DNA of 64,000 nt, taken from positions 247,264-311,263 of the forward strand of contig NZ_CP050298.1 of the NCBI RefSeq assembly GCF_014189455.1, read 5' to 3'. The notes beneath the pieces are model-generated. The model ran no database searches. It saw only the letters and a list, made by a program, of their open reading frames with translations, and was not told where the DNA came from. This document shows positions 1 to 9,182 of the stretch, piece after piece. The position numbers and the translations under genes are program-made. The first letter of the stretch is position 1; every line of letters starts with the position of its first letter. This stretch comes from Mesorhizobium huakuii. GTDB taxonomy: Bacteria; Pseudomonadota; Alphaproteobacteria; Rhizobiales; Rhizobiaceae.

Positions 1-10
1 TCCTGGATTG

Positions 11-2107
11 ATGGTGCGTGCGCGAATTCTCGCGGGTGTTTTCCTCAGCAGCCTGGGACCGATCGCGGTGCTGCCCGCGGCGGCCGAGATCCTCAATCCA
101 CCTGTGCTGCAGGATGACCGCGCGCCGATTGCCAAGCCTGCCCTGACTGAGCTCGCACCTGCTACGCCACTGCCCGGCAACACGCTGCCGGTGCGCGGCG
201 ACCGCCTGCTCAATCTCAAGCTCGACTACATCGACAACCAGATCTACAACCCGTCCACGGGCGGCTACGACAAGGTCCATCTGCGCGGCTACACCGGCAA
301 GGGCGTCGATCCCAGCGCTCCTTATGTCTCGCCGACGATCGAGGCAATTCCAGGCGACACGGTACGCGTCACCCTCGACAATCAGTTGCCGGCAGGACCG
401 CAGCCCGGCGACCCCGGCTGCATGCCCGACGGCCAGATGCCCGACATCCCCCACTGCTTCAACGGCACCAATCTCCACACCCACGGGCTGTGGGTAAGCC
501 CATCGGGCAACAGCGACAATGTGCTGTTGTCGATCAACCCGCAGACGCGGTTCACCTATGAATACAACATCCCGTCGGACCATCCTTCCGGCACGTTCTG
601 GTATCACACCCATCGCCACGGCTCGACCGCGCTGCAGGTGTCGAGCGGCATGGCCGGGGCGCTGATCATCCGCGGCAACCGCTTGCCGACCCCGACCGCG
701 CATGGCGACATCGACACGCTGATCCCGACCTCGGCGATCCCCGAGCGGGTGCTGGTGATGCAGCAGATCCAGTATGCCTGCCGCGGGCCGGCGGCGAAGC
801 CCGGAGATCTCGGCCCGATCAAGCAGGACATCAACGGCCACTATTTCTGCGATCCGGGCGATGTCGGCGGCATCGAGGGCTATGACCAGTTCGGGCCGGG
901 CACCTGGCCGGCGTCGGGGCGCTATACCTCGCTCAACGGCAAGGTGTTCAATCCCAACGACCCCTTGAAGGCGACGCAGGGCCAGATCGAGCGCTGGCGC
1001 ATGGTCCATGCCGGCGTGCGCGACACGATCAGCCTGCAGTTCTTCAAGGTGCTTGACGGCAAGCCGAAGCCGGGGGTGAAAACGCTGCTCAATGCCGACA
1101 CCACGGCGGCATTCATCAAGGATACGTGCAGCACCACGCCGGTGCCCTATACGCTGATCGCTGCCGACGGGCTGACGATGGCGGCAGCGCAACCGACCAA
1201 GCTTGCAACCTTCCAGCCTGGCTATCGCTTTGACGCGCTGATCGTCTTTCCAGAAGCCGGGCGCTACTGCGTGATCGACTCCTCGGCGCCCAAATCGGGA
1301 GTGGTCAACGGGCTTGACGTCGGACCGCAACTGCTCGCACTGGTCGACGTCGCGGCGGGAACGCCGGTCGATAATGTGGAAACCTACATCAACCGCAAGC
1401 TGGTTGGCCTGGCCGAGGCCAACATGCCCGCGGACGTCAAGCCGGTGGTGGTGGCCGATCTCAAGGCCGGAACGAAATTCACCAGCTTCACGCCGCATCC
1501 CGACATCACCGACGACGAAGTGAAGGGCAACGGCACGCAGGAACTGACCTTCTTCATCGACACGACCGGACCGGACACCAAGTTCGAAGTCGGCAACACG
1601 CTCAACACGGCCGACGCGAAGCCCTACGAGGCGACCCGCATCGACCGCTCGCTGCCGCTGGGCAAGGCGCAGGAATGGACGCTGCAGTCGCACTTCGTCA
1701 GCCATCCGTTCCACATCCACGTCAATCCGTTCCAGATCGTCTCGATCACCGATCCCCTCGGCAAGGACGTCAGCGCGCCGGGTGCGATAGACGACGCCGG
1801 CGGTGCGCCCTACGATCCGCAATATGCCGGGCTAAAGGGCGTGTGGAAGGATACGCTGTGGATCAAGAGCCTGATCCCGCAAAACCTGCCCACGGGTTTT
1901 TCAGGCATCTACACGATCACGCTGCGCACCCGCTACGAGCGCTATATCGGCGAGTACGTGCTGCACTGCCACATCCTCGACCATGAGGATCAGGGCATGA
2001 TGCAGAACGTTGCCGTGGTGCTGCCTGACCAGGTGGGCGACGACGCGCAGAGCGACGCCATGCAGATGGATGGGATGCAGATGGGTGGCCACGATGCCCA
2101 CAAGTAA
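11..2107 (+). CDS. Multicopper oxidase (laccase/CueO-like), exported
   Basis: A 698-residue periplasmic or secreted copper oxidase that should oxidise phenols or metal ions while reducing O2 to water. The N-terminus is a signal peptide (basic start, hydrophobic core, Ala-rich cleavage region near residue 26). All four copper-binding motifs are visible: HTHG near residue 158, WYHTHRHG near 199, HPFHIHVN near 566 and HCHILDHEDQGMM near 655. The tail is Met/His-rich (MQMDGMQMGGHDAHK), as in CueO-like copper-tolerance enzymes. A TTG lies directly before the ATG, and the frame stays open to the window edge, so the true start could be upstream. Its stop overlaps the start of the tyrosinase gene by 14 bases, so the two are probably co-translated. 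Length and motifs fit an intact enzyme; the substrate is not determined. Confidence 0.93.
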   Translation: MVRARILAGVFLSSLGPIAVLPAAAEILNPPVLQDDRAPIAKPALTELAPATPLPGNTLPVRGDRLLNLKLDYIDNQIYNPSTGGYDKVHLRGYTGKGVDPSAPYVSPTIEAIPGDTVRVTLDNQLPAGPQPGDPGCMPDGQMPDIPHCFNGTNLHTHGLWVSPSGNSDNVLLSINPQTRFTYEYNIPSDHPSGTFWYHTHRHGSTALQVSSGMAGALIIRGNRLPTPTAHGDIDTLIPTSAIPERVLVMQQIQYACRGPAAKPGDLGPIKQDINGHYFCDPGDVGGIEGYDQFGPGTWPASGRYTSLNGKVFNPNDPLKATQGQIERWRMVHAGVRDTISLQFFKVLDGKPKPGVKTLLNADTTAAFIKDTCSTTPVPYTLIAADGLTMAAAQPTKLATFQPGYRFDALIVFPEAGRYCVIDSSAPKSGVVNGLDVGPQLLALVDVAAGTPVDNVETYINRKLVGLAEANMPADVKPVVVADLKAGTKFTSFTPHPDITDDEVKGNGTQELTFFIDTTGPDTKFEVGNTLNTADAKPYEATRIDRSLPLGKAQEWTLQSHFVSHPFHIHVNPFQIVSITDPLGKDVSAPGAIDDAGGAPYDPQYAGLKGVWKDTLWIKSLIPQNLPTGFSGIYTITLRTRYERYIGEYVLHCHILDHEDQGMMQNVAVVLPDQVGDDAQSDAMQMDGMQMGGHDAHK

Positions 2108-4094
2108 GGCGCAGGCGCCGGAACCCGATGCGCCGTTTAGATGGAGCGACGTCGAGGCGATCCTAACCGCTGCGGGCGGCAACGATGGACCAGGCAGCCT
2201 GACCGGGTTGACGCTGCCGGATTTCCTGACGCTGCAACTGCAGGGCATGCCGCTGATCGCGCCGCTGACCACAACGTGCTGCGGCACGAGCGACGCCAAG
2301 GGGCGCGGCGCGCGCTCGGTGCTGGTCCGCGGCTTGCGCGGACTGCCGCCCTTCGACGGCAGGCAGTTCCCCCGCCTGCCCTGGGGCGGCAAGCCGGTCG
2401 CCGACGACGACATCGACCGGATCGAGACCTGGATCGAGGAAGGCTGCCCCGGCGAGCTGATCGAGACGGTCGCGCTTGCCGGCGAAGTCAGCGTGACGAC
2501 CGAGGCCCGCGTCGAGGTGAAGGGGCTTCCCGGCCCCATCTTCGGCCCGGCATCCGATCCCGCGGCATGGCGCTACGCCAAGGGCGAATTGCGCCAGCGC
2601 ATGGATGTCGATGTGCTCGACGACGCGCAGAAAGAGCGGCTGCGCCATGCATTTCGCGAGCTCTACAAGCTCAACAAATGGGTCGGCGACAAGCGCAGCT
2701 ACAACAATCTGGCGCTGATCCACCAGAACCATTGCCAGCATGGCTGGGAGCGCTTCCTGCCGTGGCATCGCGTGTATCTCTATGAATTCGAGCAGGCCTT
2801 GCAGGATTTCTGCCCCGACGTGACCATGCCGTGGTGGGATTTCCCGGCCGAGCGTTACAAGCCGGACGATCCGGCCAACGGCGCAATCCTTCCTGATGCC
2901 TTCAAAGGCTTCCTCACCCAGGACTCGGTGCGCTTCCTGCGCGACAAGGGTTTTCCGGCCAAGATCGACACGCTGGTCGGCCAGTTCTGGGCCAATCCGA
3001 CGCAAATCTACGACGCGGTCAGCAAGGCATGCGGCAAGGAGTATGTGGCCGGCGAAAACCGCAAGCGGCTGATCGACGCGGTGCTTGAGGCCAATTCGCT
3101 GTGGTACCCGCTGCGCTACTCCAGCCAGTTCGGCAAAGGCACGATCAACACCGTCATCCATTACCATTACCCGGCACAGGAGGACATCGACGAGATCCTC
3201 AGCCTGCGCACCTTCCGCGACTTCGGCGGCGGCAGCCTCTATGTCGACAGCTTCGGCTTCCTCGACCAGAACCCGCACAACACGATGCACATCTGGACCG
3301 GGGGCATGAACCCTGCGTTCAAGACCAGCGCTCCCCCCGACCGCAACAGCGCGGTGCGCGTTGCCGGGCGCAAATTCCACCAGCGCGACGATCTCTACTC
3401 CGAGCCGCAGTTCGGCGACATGTTCTCGAACCTGACCGCGTCCTACGACCCGATCTTCTGGCCGGTGCACGCCAATATCGACCGGCTCTGGTGGCGCTGG
3501 CAGCAGCACCATCCCGGCGGGCTGCCAGCCGATCTCGATTCCGCACTGACGCCGTGGAGCTACGCGGTGCGCGATACGCTCGACATGAACCGTTTCGGCT
3601 ATGAGTATGTCCGTGGCGGATGCCTGATGCCGGTGGGGCTGACCAATCCGGTCGGACGCTTCGTCTCGGCGCCGATTGCGGTGCCTGAGGCGACCAAGAG
3701 CTTCCGCTCGGTCGAAGTGCGGCTGCACCGCGTGCCTCAGCTGCTGCGCTCCTGCTTCATTCGCGTGTTTCTCAACACGCAGGATGCCGACGCCTCGACG
3801 CCGCTCAACGTGCCGGGCTATGCCGGCTACGCCGCCGTGTTCGGTCATGGCGAATGTTATGGCGGGCCTGGGCATTGCGAGAGTCCGCAAGCGGAGAACC
3901 GCAAATTCGATCTGCGCGAGCGCAGCATGAACACGCCGCGCAACCACCGCATCGATGTGACGCGCGCGGCACGCCGGCTGATCGCGGCCGGCGCCACCAG
4001 CCTCACGGTGAGCCTGGTCGTGATCGGCGCCTCCTATAAGGAAGACCGCGAGCTGCTGCGGCTTGATGGGGTTTCGCTCAACTTTCTCGACTGA
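2094..4094 (+). CDS. Tyrosinase-family copper oxidase with N-terminal extension
   Basis: A 666-residue type-3 copper protein expected to hydroxylate or oxidise phenols to o-quinones. The CuA site is seen as HQNHCQHGWERFLPWHR (about residues 205-221), and the CuB site as NPHNTMHIW plus DPIFWPVHANIDRLWWRW around residues 390-470. No signal peptide is seen. The first ~150 residues are outside the tyrosinase domain; they contain a TTCCGT segment and an IDRIETWIEEGCP stretch that resembles the helix after a cytochrome c fold, but there is no CXXCH. I chose the ATG overlapping the multicopper oxidase stop, not an upstream in-frame codon, because the coding match begins there. A beta-rich C-terminal domain of about 150 residues follows CuB. 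It sits in one transcription unit with the oxidases on both sides. Confidence 0.9.
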   Translation: MPTSKAQAPEPDAPFRWSDVEAILTAAGGNDGPGSLTGLTLPDFLTLQLQGMPLIAPLTTTCCGTSDAKGRGARSVLVRGLRGLPPFDGRQFPRLPWGGKPVADDDIDRIETWIEEGCPGELIETVALAGEVSVTTEARVEVKGLPGPIFGPASDPAAWRYAKGELRQRMDVDVLDDAQKERLRHAFRELYKLNKWVGDKRSYNNLALIHQNHCQHGWERFLPWHRVYLYEFEQALQDFCPDVTMPWWDFPAERYKPDDPANGAILPDAFKGFLTQDSVRFLRDKGFPAKIDTLVGQFWANPTQIYDAVSKACGKEYVAGENRKRLIDAVLEANSLWYPLRYSSQFGKGTINTVIHYHYPAQEDIDEILSLRTFRDFGGGSLYVDSFGFLDQNPHNTMHIWTGGMNPAFKTSAPPDRNSAVRVAGRKFHQRDDLYSEPQFGDMFSNLTASYDPIFWPVHANIDRLWWRWQQHHPGGLPADLDSALTPWSYAVRDTLDMNRFGYEYVRGGCLMPVGLTNPVGRFVSAPIAVPEATKSFRSVEVRLHRVPQLLRSCFIRVFLNTQDADASTPLNVPGYAGYAAVFGHGECYGGPGHCESPQAENRKFDLRERSMNTPRNHRIDVTRAARRLIAAGATSLTVSLVVIGASYKEDRELLRLDGVSLNFLD

Positions 4095-4134
4095 CCAGAA
4101 GACGCGGCCGGCGCAGGCGCTGAGGGGAAATCAA

Positions 4135-5673
4135 ATGGCCGACCCAACAGTCTATCGCATCCACCCCGCCGTCGGCATCGCCCGGCTCGGCGACAGCCCC
4201 GAAGGTTTCTGCATCTCGCCGGAAAAGCCGGCGCAGTTGCCGATCGAATGCGACGCCAACGGCAATGCCGCGAAAGGCGACGCGCCGATCAAAAACTTCA
4301 AGGACAGCGAGGGCCGCATCAAGCGCCAGGCCGCGCGTTTCCAGATCTTCGTCTATGACGCGGCCAATCCACAGGGTAGCCCGCTGAAGATCGGCGACCA
4401 TGTCGAAGGTGGCGGCAATCGCGGCAAGCTGGTCGACATCCAGTGGCGCGTTCAACTCGCCAACAAGAAGGCGGCATGGTTCACGTTCGACGGGCTGCGT
4501 GGCGAGGCAGGCTATGCCGCAGACGCGCCGTTGCGCAACGCCGGCATCACCGATCCGGTCGAAAGGCAGAAGCTGATCATCGACGCCGGCCCGCAAGCCG
4601 TCGACTGCAGCGCGCGGCGCAAGGCGAGCTTCGGGAGAGACACCAACCCGGCCTATGCCGTCACCTTCCCGCCGACGGGGATGGCGCCGAACGACATCGA
4701 CACGCTGGGCGACATTATGACCGACGATGACGGGCGGCTGCTCGTGCTCGGCGGGCACGGCAACAGCGGCTCGTTCCTCTCAGGTTTCGGCCATCCGCGC
4801 ATCGAGACCTACGCCAACAGCGACGGCTGGTTCGATGACATCTCGGACGGGCCGGTGATGGCGCGGCTGGTGATGATGGAGGAGCGCGTCCAGAAGCTGC
4901 GCTACATCGATGTCGAATACCCCGCCTGGGTGCTGGTCGGCTATCCCCGCTACGCGCCGGAAGTCCTCGACATGATCACGCTGGAAGACGTGGTCGAAGA
5001 CATGTCGATCCGCGAATTCGCCTATCGCACCGACATGTATGGCACGGCAGGAACATTCAACGCGCCGCAGAAGATCGACCCGACCGATACGGCGGCCCTG
5101 CTGCACTGGAAGGCCGGACCGGTGGAGTGGAACCCGGCCTATCGGCCGTGGTTCTGGCGCGATATCTGGCCGATCATTTTCCGTGCCGACGAATTCTCCT
5201 ATTTCGCCAACATCCTCCAGCAATCGAACTTTCCGCACAACCAGTCGAGCCGGGGCACGTTCGATCCCTATCGCCTGTGCATCCCGCCGCGGATCGCGCC
5301 CCGTGCGCTGGCGCAAAAGGAAGGCCGCGCGAAGGACGATCATGTCGGCGGGGGGCTGCTCGAGGCAGCGGTGGAACCGAGCCTGATGCTGCTCGATGCA
5401 ACGCAGGCGCCGGGCGCGGCTGACGATGCCGTGGTTGGCGATGCCGCCGCCACGCTCAAGGCGGCAGCGGCGGCTTTCACCGCTGCGGTCTGCCCGCCTG
5501 GCGACGGCGAGGCGCCGCGCAGCTATGCCGCGCGCTGGCAAAAGCTGTTCGCCGACAATGACACGGCGGCCGAGCCCGCCTATGCCGAGGCGCGCAGCGC
5601 TTTCGACGCGGTGGTCGCGAGCGTGATCGAGCGCATCGCCGCGCCGCCGCGCCACCGCGCAAGCGGATGCTGA
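4135..5673 (+). CDS. LodA/GoxA-type quinoprotein oxidase, N-terminal part
   Basis: This 512-residue protein matches the front part of LodA/GoxA amino-acid oxidases, which use a self-derived cysteine tryptophylquinone (CTQ) cofactor. Diagnostic segments are IHPAVGIARLGDS at residues 8-20, a VDIQWRVQLANKKAAWFTFDG stretch near 100 and the GWFDDISDGPVMARLV block near 230. The start is an ATG with GAGGGG eight bases upstream, 40 bases after the tyrosinase stop. It lacks the Cys and Trp that form CTQ; these lie in the next gene, whose ATG overlaps this TGA (ATGCTGA). The family is normally one chain of roughly 670-730 residues, so this is either a natural two-gene version or an ancient frameshift. 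The overlap is clean and translationally coupled. Confidence 0.85.
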   Translation: MADPTVYRIHPAVGIARLGDSPEGFCISPEKPAQLPIECDANGNAAKGDAPIKNFKDSEGRIKRQAARFQIFVYDAANPQGSPLKIGDHVEGGGNRGKLVDIQWRVQLANKKAAWFTFDGLRGEAGYAADAPLRNAGITDPVERQKLIIDAGPQAVDCSARRKASFGRDTNPAYAVTFPPTGMAPNDIDTLGDIMTDDDGRLLVLGGHGNSGSFLSGFGHPRIETYANSDGWFDDISDGPVMARLVMMEERVQKLRYIDVEYPAWVLVGYPRYAPEVLDMITLEDVVEDMSIREFAYRTDMYGTAGTFNAPQKIDPTDTAALLHWKAGPVEWNPAYRPWFWRDIWPIIFRADEFSYFANILQQSNFPHNQSSRGTFDPYRLCIPPRIAPRALAQKEGRAKDDHVGGGLLEAAVEPSLMLLDATQAPGAADDAVVGDAAATLKAAAAAFTAAVCPPGDGEAPRSYAARWQKLFADNDTAAEPAYAEARSAFDAVVASVIERIAAPPRHRASGC

Positions 5674-6779
5674 CGCTTGCCCGGTCCTCGTCGCGGCAGG
5701 AGCCGGGTGAACCGGATCGCACCGCCGATCCGGACGAGCCGATTGAAGCTGCGTTGCGCCGGCTGGCGTTCGAATATCGCTCCGGCCAGTTGCTTGACCG
5801 TGCGCTCACCGCGGCCGCGAAGGACGCAACGACCGATCCCGGCCGTACCGCGCGGCAGTATCTGTTCGATCTGCTGCGCAAGCCGGGCGAGGAGAACCTG
5901 TTCCGGCTCGATGCCAATCCGGCGACCCGAACCTATCACCTGCCGCTGATGCCGTTGCTTGCGGGCGACAATCCGATCACCAACAAGACGGTGAGCAAGT
6001 TCCTTCGGCTGACCGACACGCAACTGTTCCTGCTGCGGCAATGGGCGGCGGGCATCTTCATTGACGAGGTGGATGCAGGCTTCGCCCCAGCGATCGATCC
6101 GTGGCAGCCCTATAAGGACTGGAACGTGCCGGGCGGACGCGGTCTCGATCAGGGTGTGCTGTCGAACGGGCTCGGCGGCGCCTTCTGCCCGGGCGGTGAA
6201 GTGACGTGGATCATCCGCAACCCGGCGATCTGGCGCGAGCCCTATCGGATCAAGGCCGACCCGGAATGGTACGGCTTTGCGCTGACCGCGGCGCAGGAGA
6301 ACGCCAATCGATGGGGAGCGGGCGTCAGCGAGGAAGGCTATATCGCCTATGCCTCCGACCCGCTGTCGCAAGGCAGCGACCTCAATGTCGGATTGCAGCC
6401 CGGCGACCTGACCAAGCTCAGCGGGCTGCCATGGCAGGCCGATTTCAATGAATGCTCCACCCAGACGATCGACGTCACCTACGAAGAATGGAACGTCCTT
6501 TATCCCGACAGTGTCGGCAACACGCTGATGGAGCGCGAGCGGCGCGTGTGGGAGACCTTGTGGTGGCCGGCGCATCGGCCGATGCAGGCCTACTATCCCG
6601 TCGGCACGGACTTCCAGTTCCGCAACTGGGCGCGCGGCATTCCGCAGACGCTTGCCGGCGACCTCAAGATGGTGACCGAATGGTCGAAGCTCGGCTTCAT
6701 CGTCCGTAATCCGGCAGGCGGGCTCGATCAGCCCTCGCCCGGGGTCAAGTACATCTGCGTCGAAGATTCGGGAGAATGA
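5667..6779 (+). CDS. LodA/GoxA-type quinoprotein oxidase, C-terminal cofactor-bearing part
   Basis: A 370-residue protein matching the rear part of LodA/GoxA. The block GLGGAFCPGGEVTWIIRNP around residues 168-186 holds the candidate cofactor Cys174. LPWQADFNECSTQ at 254-266 holds the candidate Trp256. In LodA, by family knowledge, a Cys and a Trp are crosslinked to CTQ with help from the flavoprotein LodB. The first ~80 residues are charged and weakly conserved and may form the interface with the upstream half. The ATG overlaps the stop of the N-terminal half, and the stop overlaps the ATG of the next gene (ATGA), so the three are coupled. No signal peptide is seen, consistent with LodA-type proteins. 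The residue assignment is inferred from motif position. Confidence 0.83.
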   Translation: MLTLARSSSRQEPGEPDRTADPDEPIEAALRRLAFEYRSGQLLDRALTAAAKDATTDPGRTARQYLFDLLRKPGEENLFRLDANPATRTYHLPLMPLLAGDNPITNKTVSKFLRLTDTQLFLLRQWAAGIFIDEVDAGFAPAIDPWQPYKDWNVPGGRGLDQGVLSNGLGGAFCPGGEVTWIIRNPAIWREPYRIKADPEWYGFALTAAQENANRWGAGVSEEGYIAYASDPLSQGSDLNVGLQPGDLTKLSGLPWQADFNECSTQTIDVTYEEWNVLYPDSVGNTLMERERRVWETLWWPAHRPMQAYYPVGTDFQFRNWARGIPQTLAGDLKMVTEWSKLGFIVRNPAGGLDQPSPGVKYICVEDSGE

Positions 6780-7201
6780 GCGTGACCAATCCGTTTGTCG
6801 GCAACTGGACCTATCGCAGCTTCAACAACGACCCTGACCTCGGCAAGGCGGCCAACGACCTCTTGTTCGGCAAAGGCACGCTGGCCATTGCGGAGCAGTC
6901 CGAGACCGAGCTTTCGGGAACGATCGGCGGGCGGGGATGGTCGCTCGATCTGCGCGGCAGCTTCGGCTACGGCTCGCCGATGCAGGTCCGCTTCCAGGGC
7001 AAGGGCGTGGTCGGCGGCGAGCCGTGGATCATCTACGACTATATCGGCTGGCTAGTACCCGTTTGTCCTGATAGCACCGACCCGCTGGAAGTACCCGCGA
7101 TCGTCGGCTCTGTGGTGCGCACCATCCCACATTCGGGTGACGGCGGCAGCACCAATCCGGCAGGGGTGATGGCGTCCTTCTATGCCGTCCGAGCAGGCTG
7201 A
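6776..7201 (+). CDS. Small unknown protein of the LodA/LodB operon
   Basis: A 141-residue protein I do not recognise. It starts FVGNWTYRSF and contains repeating short beta-like segments (GTLAIAEQSETELSGTIGG, SLDLRGSFGYG, VRFQGKGVVGG) resembling a small beta-barrel or lipocalin-like fold. No signal peptide, membrane segment or metal-binding motif is visible. Its ATG overlaps the stop of the quinoprotein C-terminal gene, and its own end overlaps the start of the LodB-like gene by 20 bases. Position alone suggests an accessory or assembly role for the split oxidase; that is inference. Confidence 0.7.
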   Translation: MSVTNPFVGNWTYRSFNNDPDLGKAANDLLFGKGTLAIAEQSETELSGTIGGRGWSLDLRGSFGYGSPMQVRFQGKGVVGGEPWIIYDYIGWLVPVCPDSTDPLEVPAIVGSVVRTIPHSGDGGSTNPAGVMASFYAVRAG

Positions 7202-8292
7202 TTTCGTCGTCATTGGCGGCGGCCCGGCGGGTGCCGCGGCAGCGCTGATAGTTACGCCACCACGCTCCGGGACGGCGCGTGGTGTTGTTCGAGGCGGGGC
7301 GGCACGATCGGCCGAAACCGGGCGAGATGTTGGCGGCGGTGGCGCAGGGGCTGCTGCGCCAGCTCGGCGTCTGGACACCGTTCGTTGCCGCGGCTTTCGT
7401 GGACAACCGGGCAGTCGTTTCGGCCTGGGCTGGCGAGGCGTTCGACGAGCGGCACAGCATATTCTCCGCCCAGGGCGGGGGCTGGCAACTGGACCGGGCA
7501 CGGTTCGATCAGCTCTTGATACAGGCTGCAGCGGCAGCAGGCGCGCAGGTGCGGCTTGGCAGCGAGGTGCGTTCGGCGGTGCGTGAAGGCCAGGGCTGGC
7601 GGCTCAACCTGGCCGATGGGGATATCGTCGCCAGCGCCGTGATCTGGGCGACCGGCCGGAGCTGGAGGCTGGCCCGATCCTTCGGCGCGAAACTCCGGGC
7701 GCACGGTCACCTCGCGGCGTATACCCGCTTCTTCGACCGCGCGCCGGGCAATTGTCGAGTGGTCATCGAGGCGCGCCCCGAGGGCTGGTGGTACAGCGCC
7801 GACTTGCCTGACAGACGCCGGGTGGTGGCGTGCCTGACCGATCCTGACCTCGGCAGCGAACTGCGGGACCCGAAATCCTGGTACCGCGCACTGGCGGCAA
7901 CACAGCTAATCGCACCGCTCCTGCCTCCTGGCGCGCGTGAAACTGCAACGCTGGTGAAATCGGCGGGAACGGCCACAGTCGATCCAGCCGCGGGTGAGCG
8001 CTGGGTGGCAGCGGGCGATAGCCTGTTCGCCGCCGATCCGCTCTCGTCGCGCGGGATCGTGCATGCGCTGCGCTCAGGTATCCTCGCCGCCTATGCGGCC
8101 TCGGACATGGTCGACGGACGTGACGAACTCGCGCGCACGCGCTACGCGATGATCGCCTCGCAGGGCTTTGCCGACTACGCCTCCGCGCTCGCTAATCACT
8201 ATGCCGCCGCCGCACGGTGGGACACAGCTTTCTGGCAGCGGCGTCGGCATCAACCCGAAGAGCGCGCGGCGTATCAAGAGCGCGGCGCATGA
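7182..8292 (+). pseudogene. LodB-like FAD-dependent oxidoreductase, frameshifted
   Basis: The N-terminal FAD-binding signature ADFVVIGGGPAGAAAALI begins at 7197 in one frame. The rest (RVVLFEAGRHDRPKPGEMLAAV onward, ~340 residues) continues in the next frame from about 7276. The second part has the expected flavoprotein landmarks: a DxxDFDQLL-like second-strand region, an IWATGR motif near the middle, and a VAAGDSLFAADPLSSRGIVHAL FAD-binding block near the end. Proteins of this type (LodB, halogenase-like) are needed to mature the CTQ cofactor of LodA-type oxidases. The lesion lies between about 7245 and 7278 and needs a one-base insertion or two-base loss. Whether it is real or a read error cannot be told here; if real, the upstream quinoprotein might remain without cofactor. 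Confidence 0.75.
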
Positions 8293-8679
8293 ATTCACCA
8301 CGCCCGTCGAAGGCCCTGGCTTTCTTGGGTACACGACGGGCATAATGGAAATGCTCGCCGCGCAATCAGGCCTCGGTCACTGCGCTGTCCTTTGCAACAG
8401 CCACGCTCTGCCCTCATGAGCGCGCTTTTCAATGTACGTCATAACCGCCCAGGTCGACACGATCACCGGTGGTGCCGGTAACGACCAGTCGCCGCAAACC
8501 GCTACATCAACATGGACGACCTGCGCGAGCACAAGAAGCTCGCTCTACGCAAGCCGCATGACCAGCACTATGGCCGCCCCCTTTTGCAGAACTTGACGCA
8601 CACAACCTCTGATTTCTCCCAAAAGGAATCCCCAAACCTTAAATCGTCACTACGCCCTAAAATTCCGACGAGACAAAAC
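8293..8679. other. Non-coding stretch between oxidase operon and RiPP locus
   Basis: I see no convincing gene here. A short open stretch from 8512 (MDDLREHKKLALRKPHDQHY) may be debris of a lost gene, but it has no ribosome site and matches nothing I recognise. Base composition becomes less GC-rich toward 8600-8800, typical of a promoter region. Confidence 0.5.
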
Positions 8680-8695
8680 TGTCGGTTATCGGACA
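8680..8695 (+). promoter_or_regulatory. Putative enhancer-binding-protein site (UAS) of the RiPP operon
   Basis: TGTCGGTTATCGGACA is a near-perfect inverted repeat of the form TGTC-N8-GACA, 159 bases upstream of the sigma-54 promoter. The same TGTC-N8-GAC[AG] pattern precedes the sigma-54 promoters at 43750 and 56976. Activators of sigma-54 usually bind such palindromes 80-200 bases upstream; the binding protein is not in this window. Confidence 0.6.
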
Positions 8696-8838
8696 AATCT
8701 TCCTTGACCGAACGCTCCGACTAGATCCGATCATGTGCACTTTGCACCAAGCTGACTCCGACCTCGAAAAACACCAGCAAAAATAGGCATGTATCGATTC
8801 GCCGGATCCACCAGTTGAGATCGGCGGCTACGTCCTCA

Positions 8839-8854
8839 TGGCACGCCAGTTGCA
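8839..8854 (+). promoter_or_regulatory. Sigma-54 (RpoN) promoter of the RiPP operon
   Basis: TGGCACGCCAGTTGCA matches the -24/-12 consensus TGGCACG-N4-TTGCW at every position. The predicted start of transcription is near 8866, about 45 bases before the precursor ATG. No sigma-70-like boxes of comparable quality were seen. Sigma-54 promoters need an activator, so the operon should be inducible. Confidence 0.85.
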
Positions 8855-8910
8855 GGTCATCTCACGCAAGCCCTTGGGAAGGTTTGCGATCAACCAAAGG
8901 AGATTGACCT

Positions 8911-9102
8911 ATGTCGTACGAACAAAAATCAGGATATCTGCATCAACCAGACGTCCTAGTGAGTTTGGCTGCGCAGCTTCGTGCCGAGGCTTCGCGAGCC
9001 GAGGCTCGGGCGCTGCGGTTGAGAGACGGGCTTGAAGTACCCACCTGTGCTCCCGGCTGCTGGAACGCTCTGTCTACCTGCATTCAGGTCCAGCCTCTTT
9101 AA
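8911..9102 (+). CDS. Cys-rich RiPP precursor peptide candidate
   Basis: A 63-residue peptide with an AAAGGAG ribosome site eight bases before its ATG. The first ~43 residues look like a leader: helical, charged, Ala/Arg/Leu/Glu-rich (AAQLRAEASRAEARALRLRDG). The last ~20 residues are different in kind and contain all three cysteines (46, 50, 57), two prolines and a tryptophan in PTCAPGCWNALSTCIQVQPL, the likely core. An 80-base gap separates it from a radical SAM/SPASM enzyme carrying a putative leader-recognition domain, the usual arrangement for sactipeptide, ranthipeptide or other radical-SAM-made peptides. It is driven by the sigma-54 promoter at 8839. I do not recognise the core as a described family; the precursor assignment rests on context and composition. 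Confidence 0.72.
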   Translation: MSYEQKSGYLHQPDVLVSLAAQLRAEASRAEARALRLRDGLEVPTCAPGCWNALSTCIQVQPL

Positions 9103-9182
9103 GCGGTGCAACTGGCCGGCGTTGTTGTCGGCCAGCTACCTTTCTTGCTTGCCTACAAGCGCAGCTGTGCTCCGAAATCCGA

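Noticed and set aside
2163..3947. 594-codon open frame on the reverse strand
   Set aside because: Lies wholly antisense to the tyrosinase, whose copper motifs are on the forward strand; composition is an artefact of high GC.
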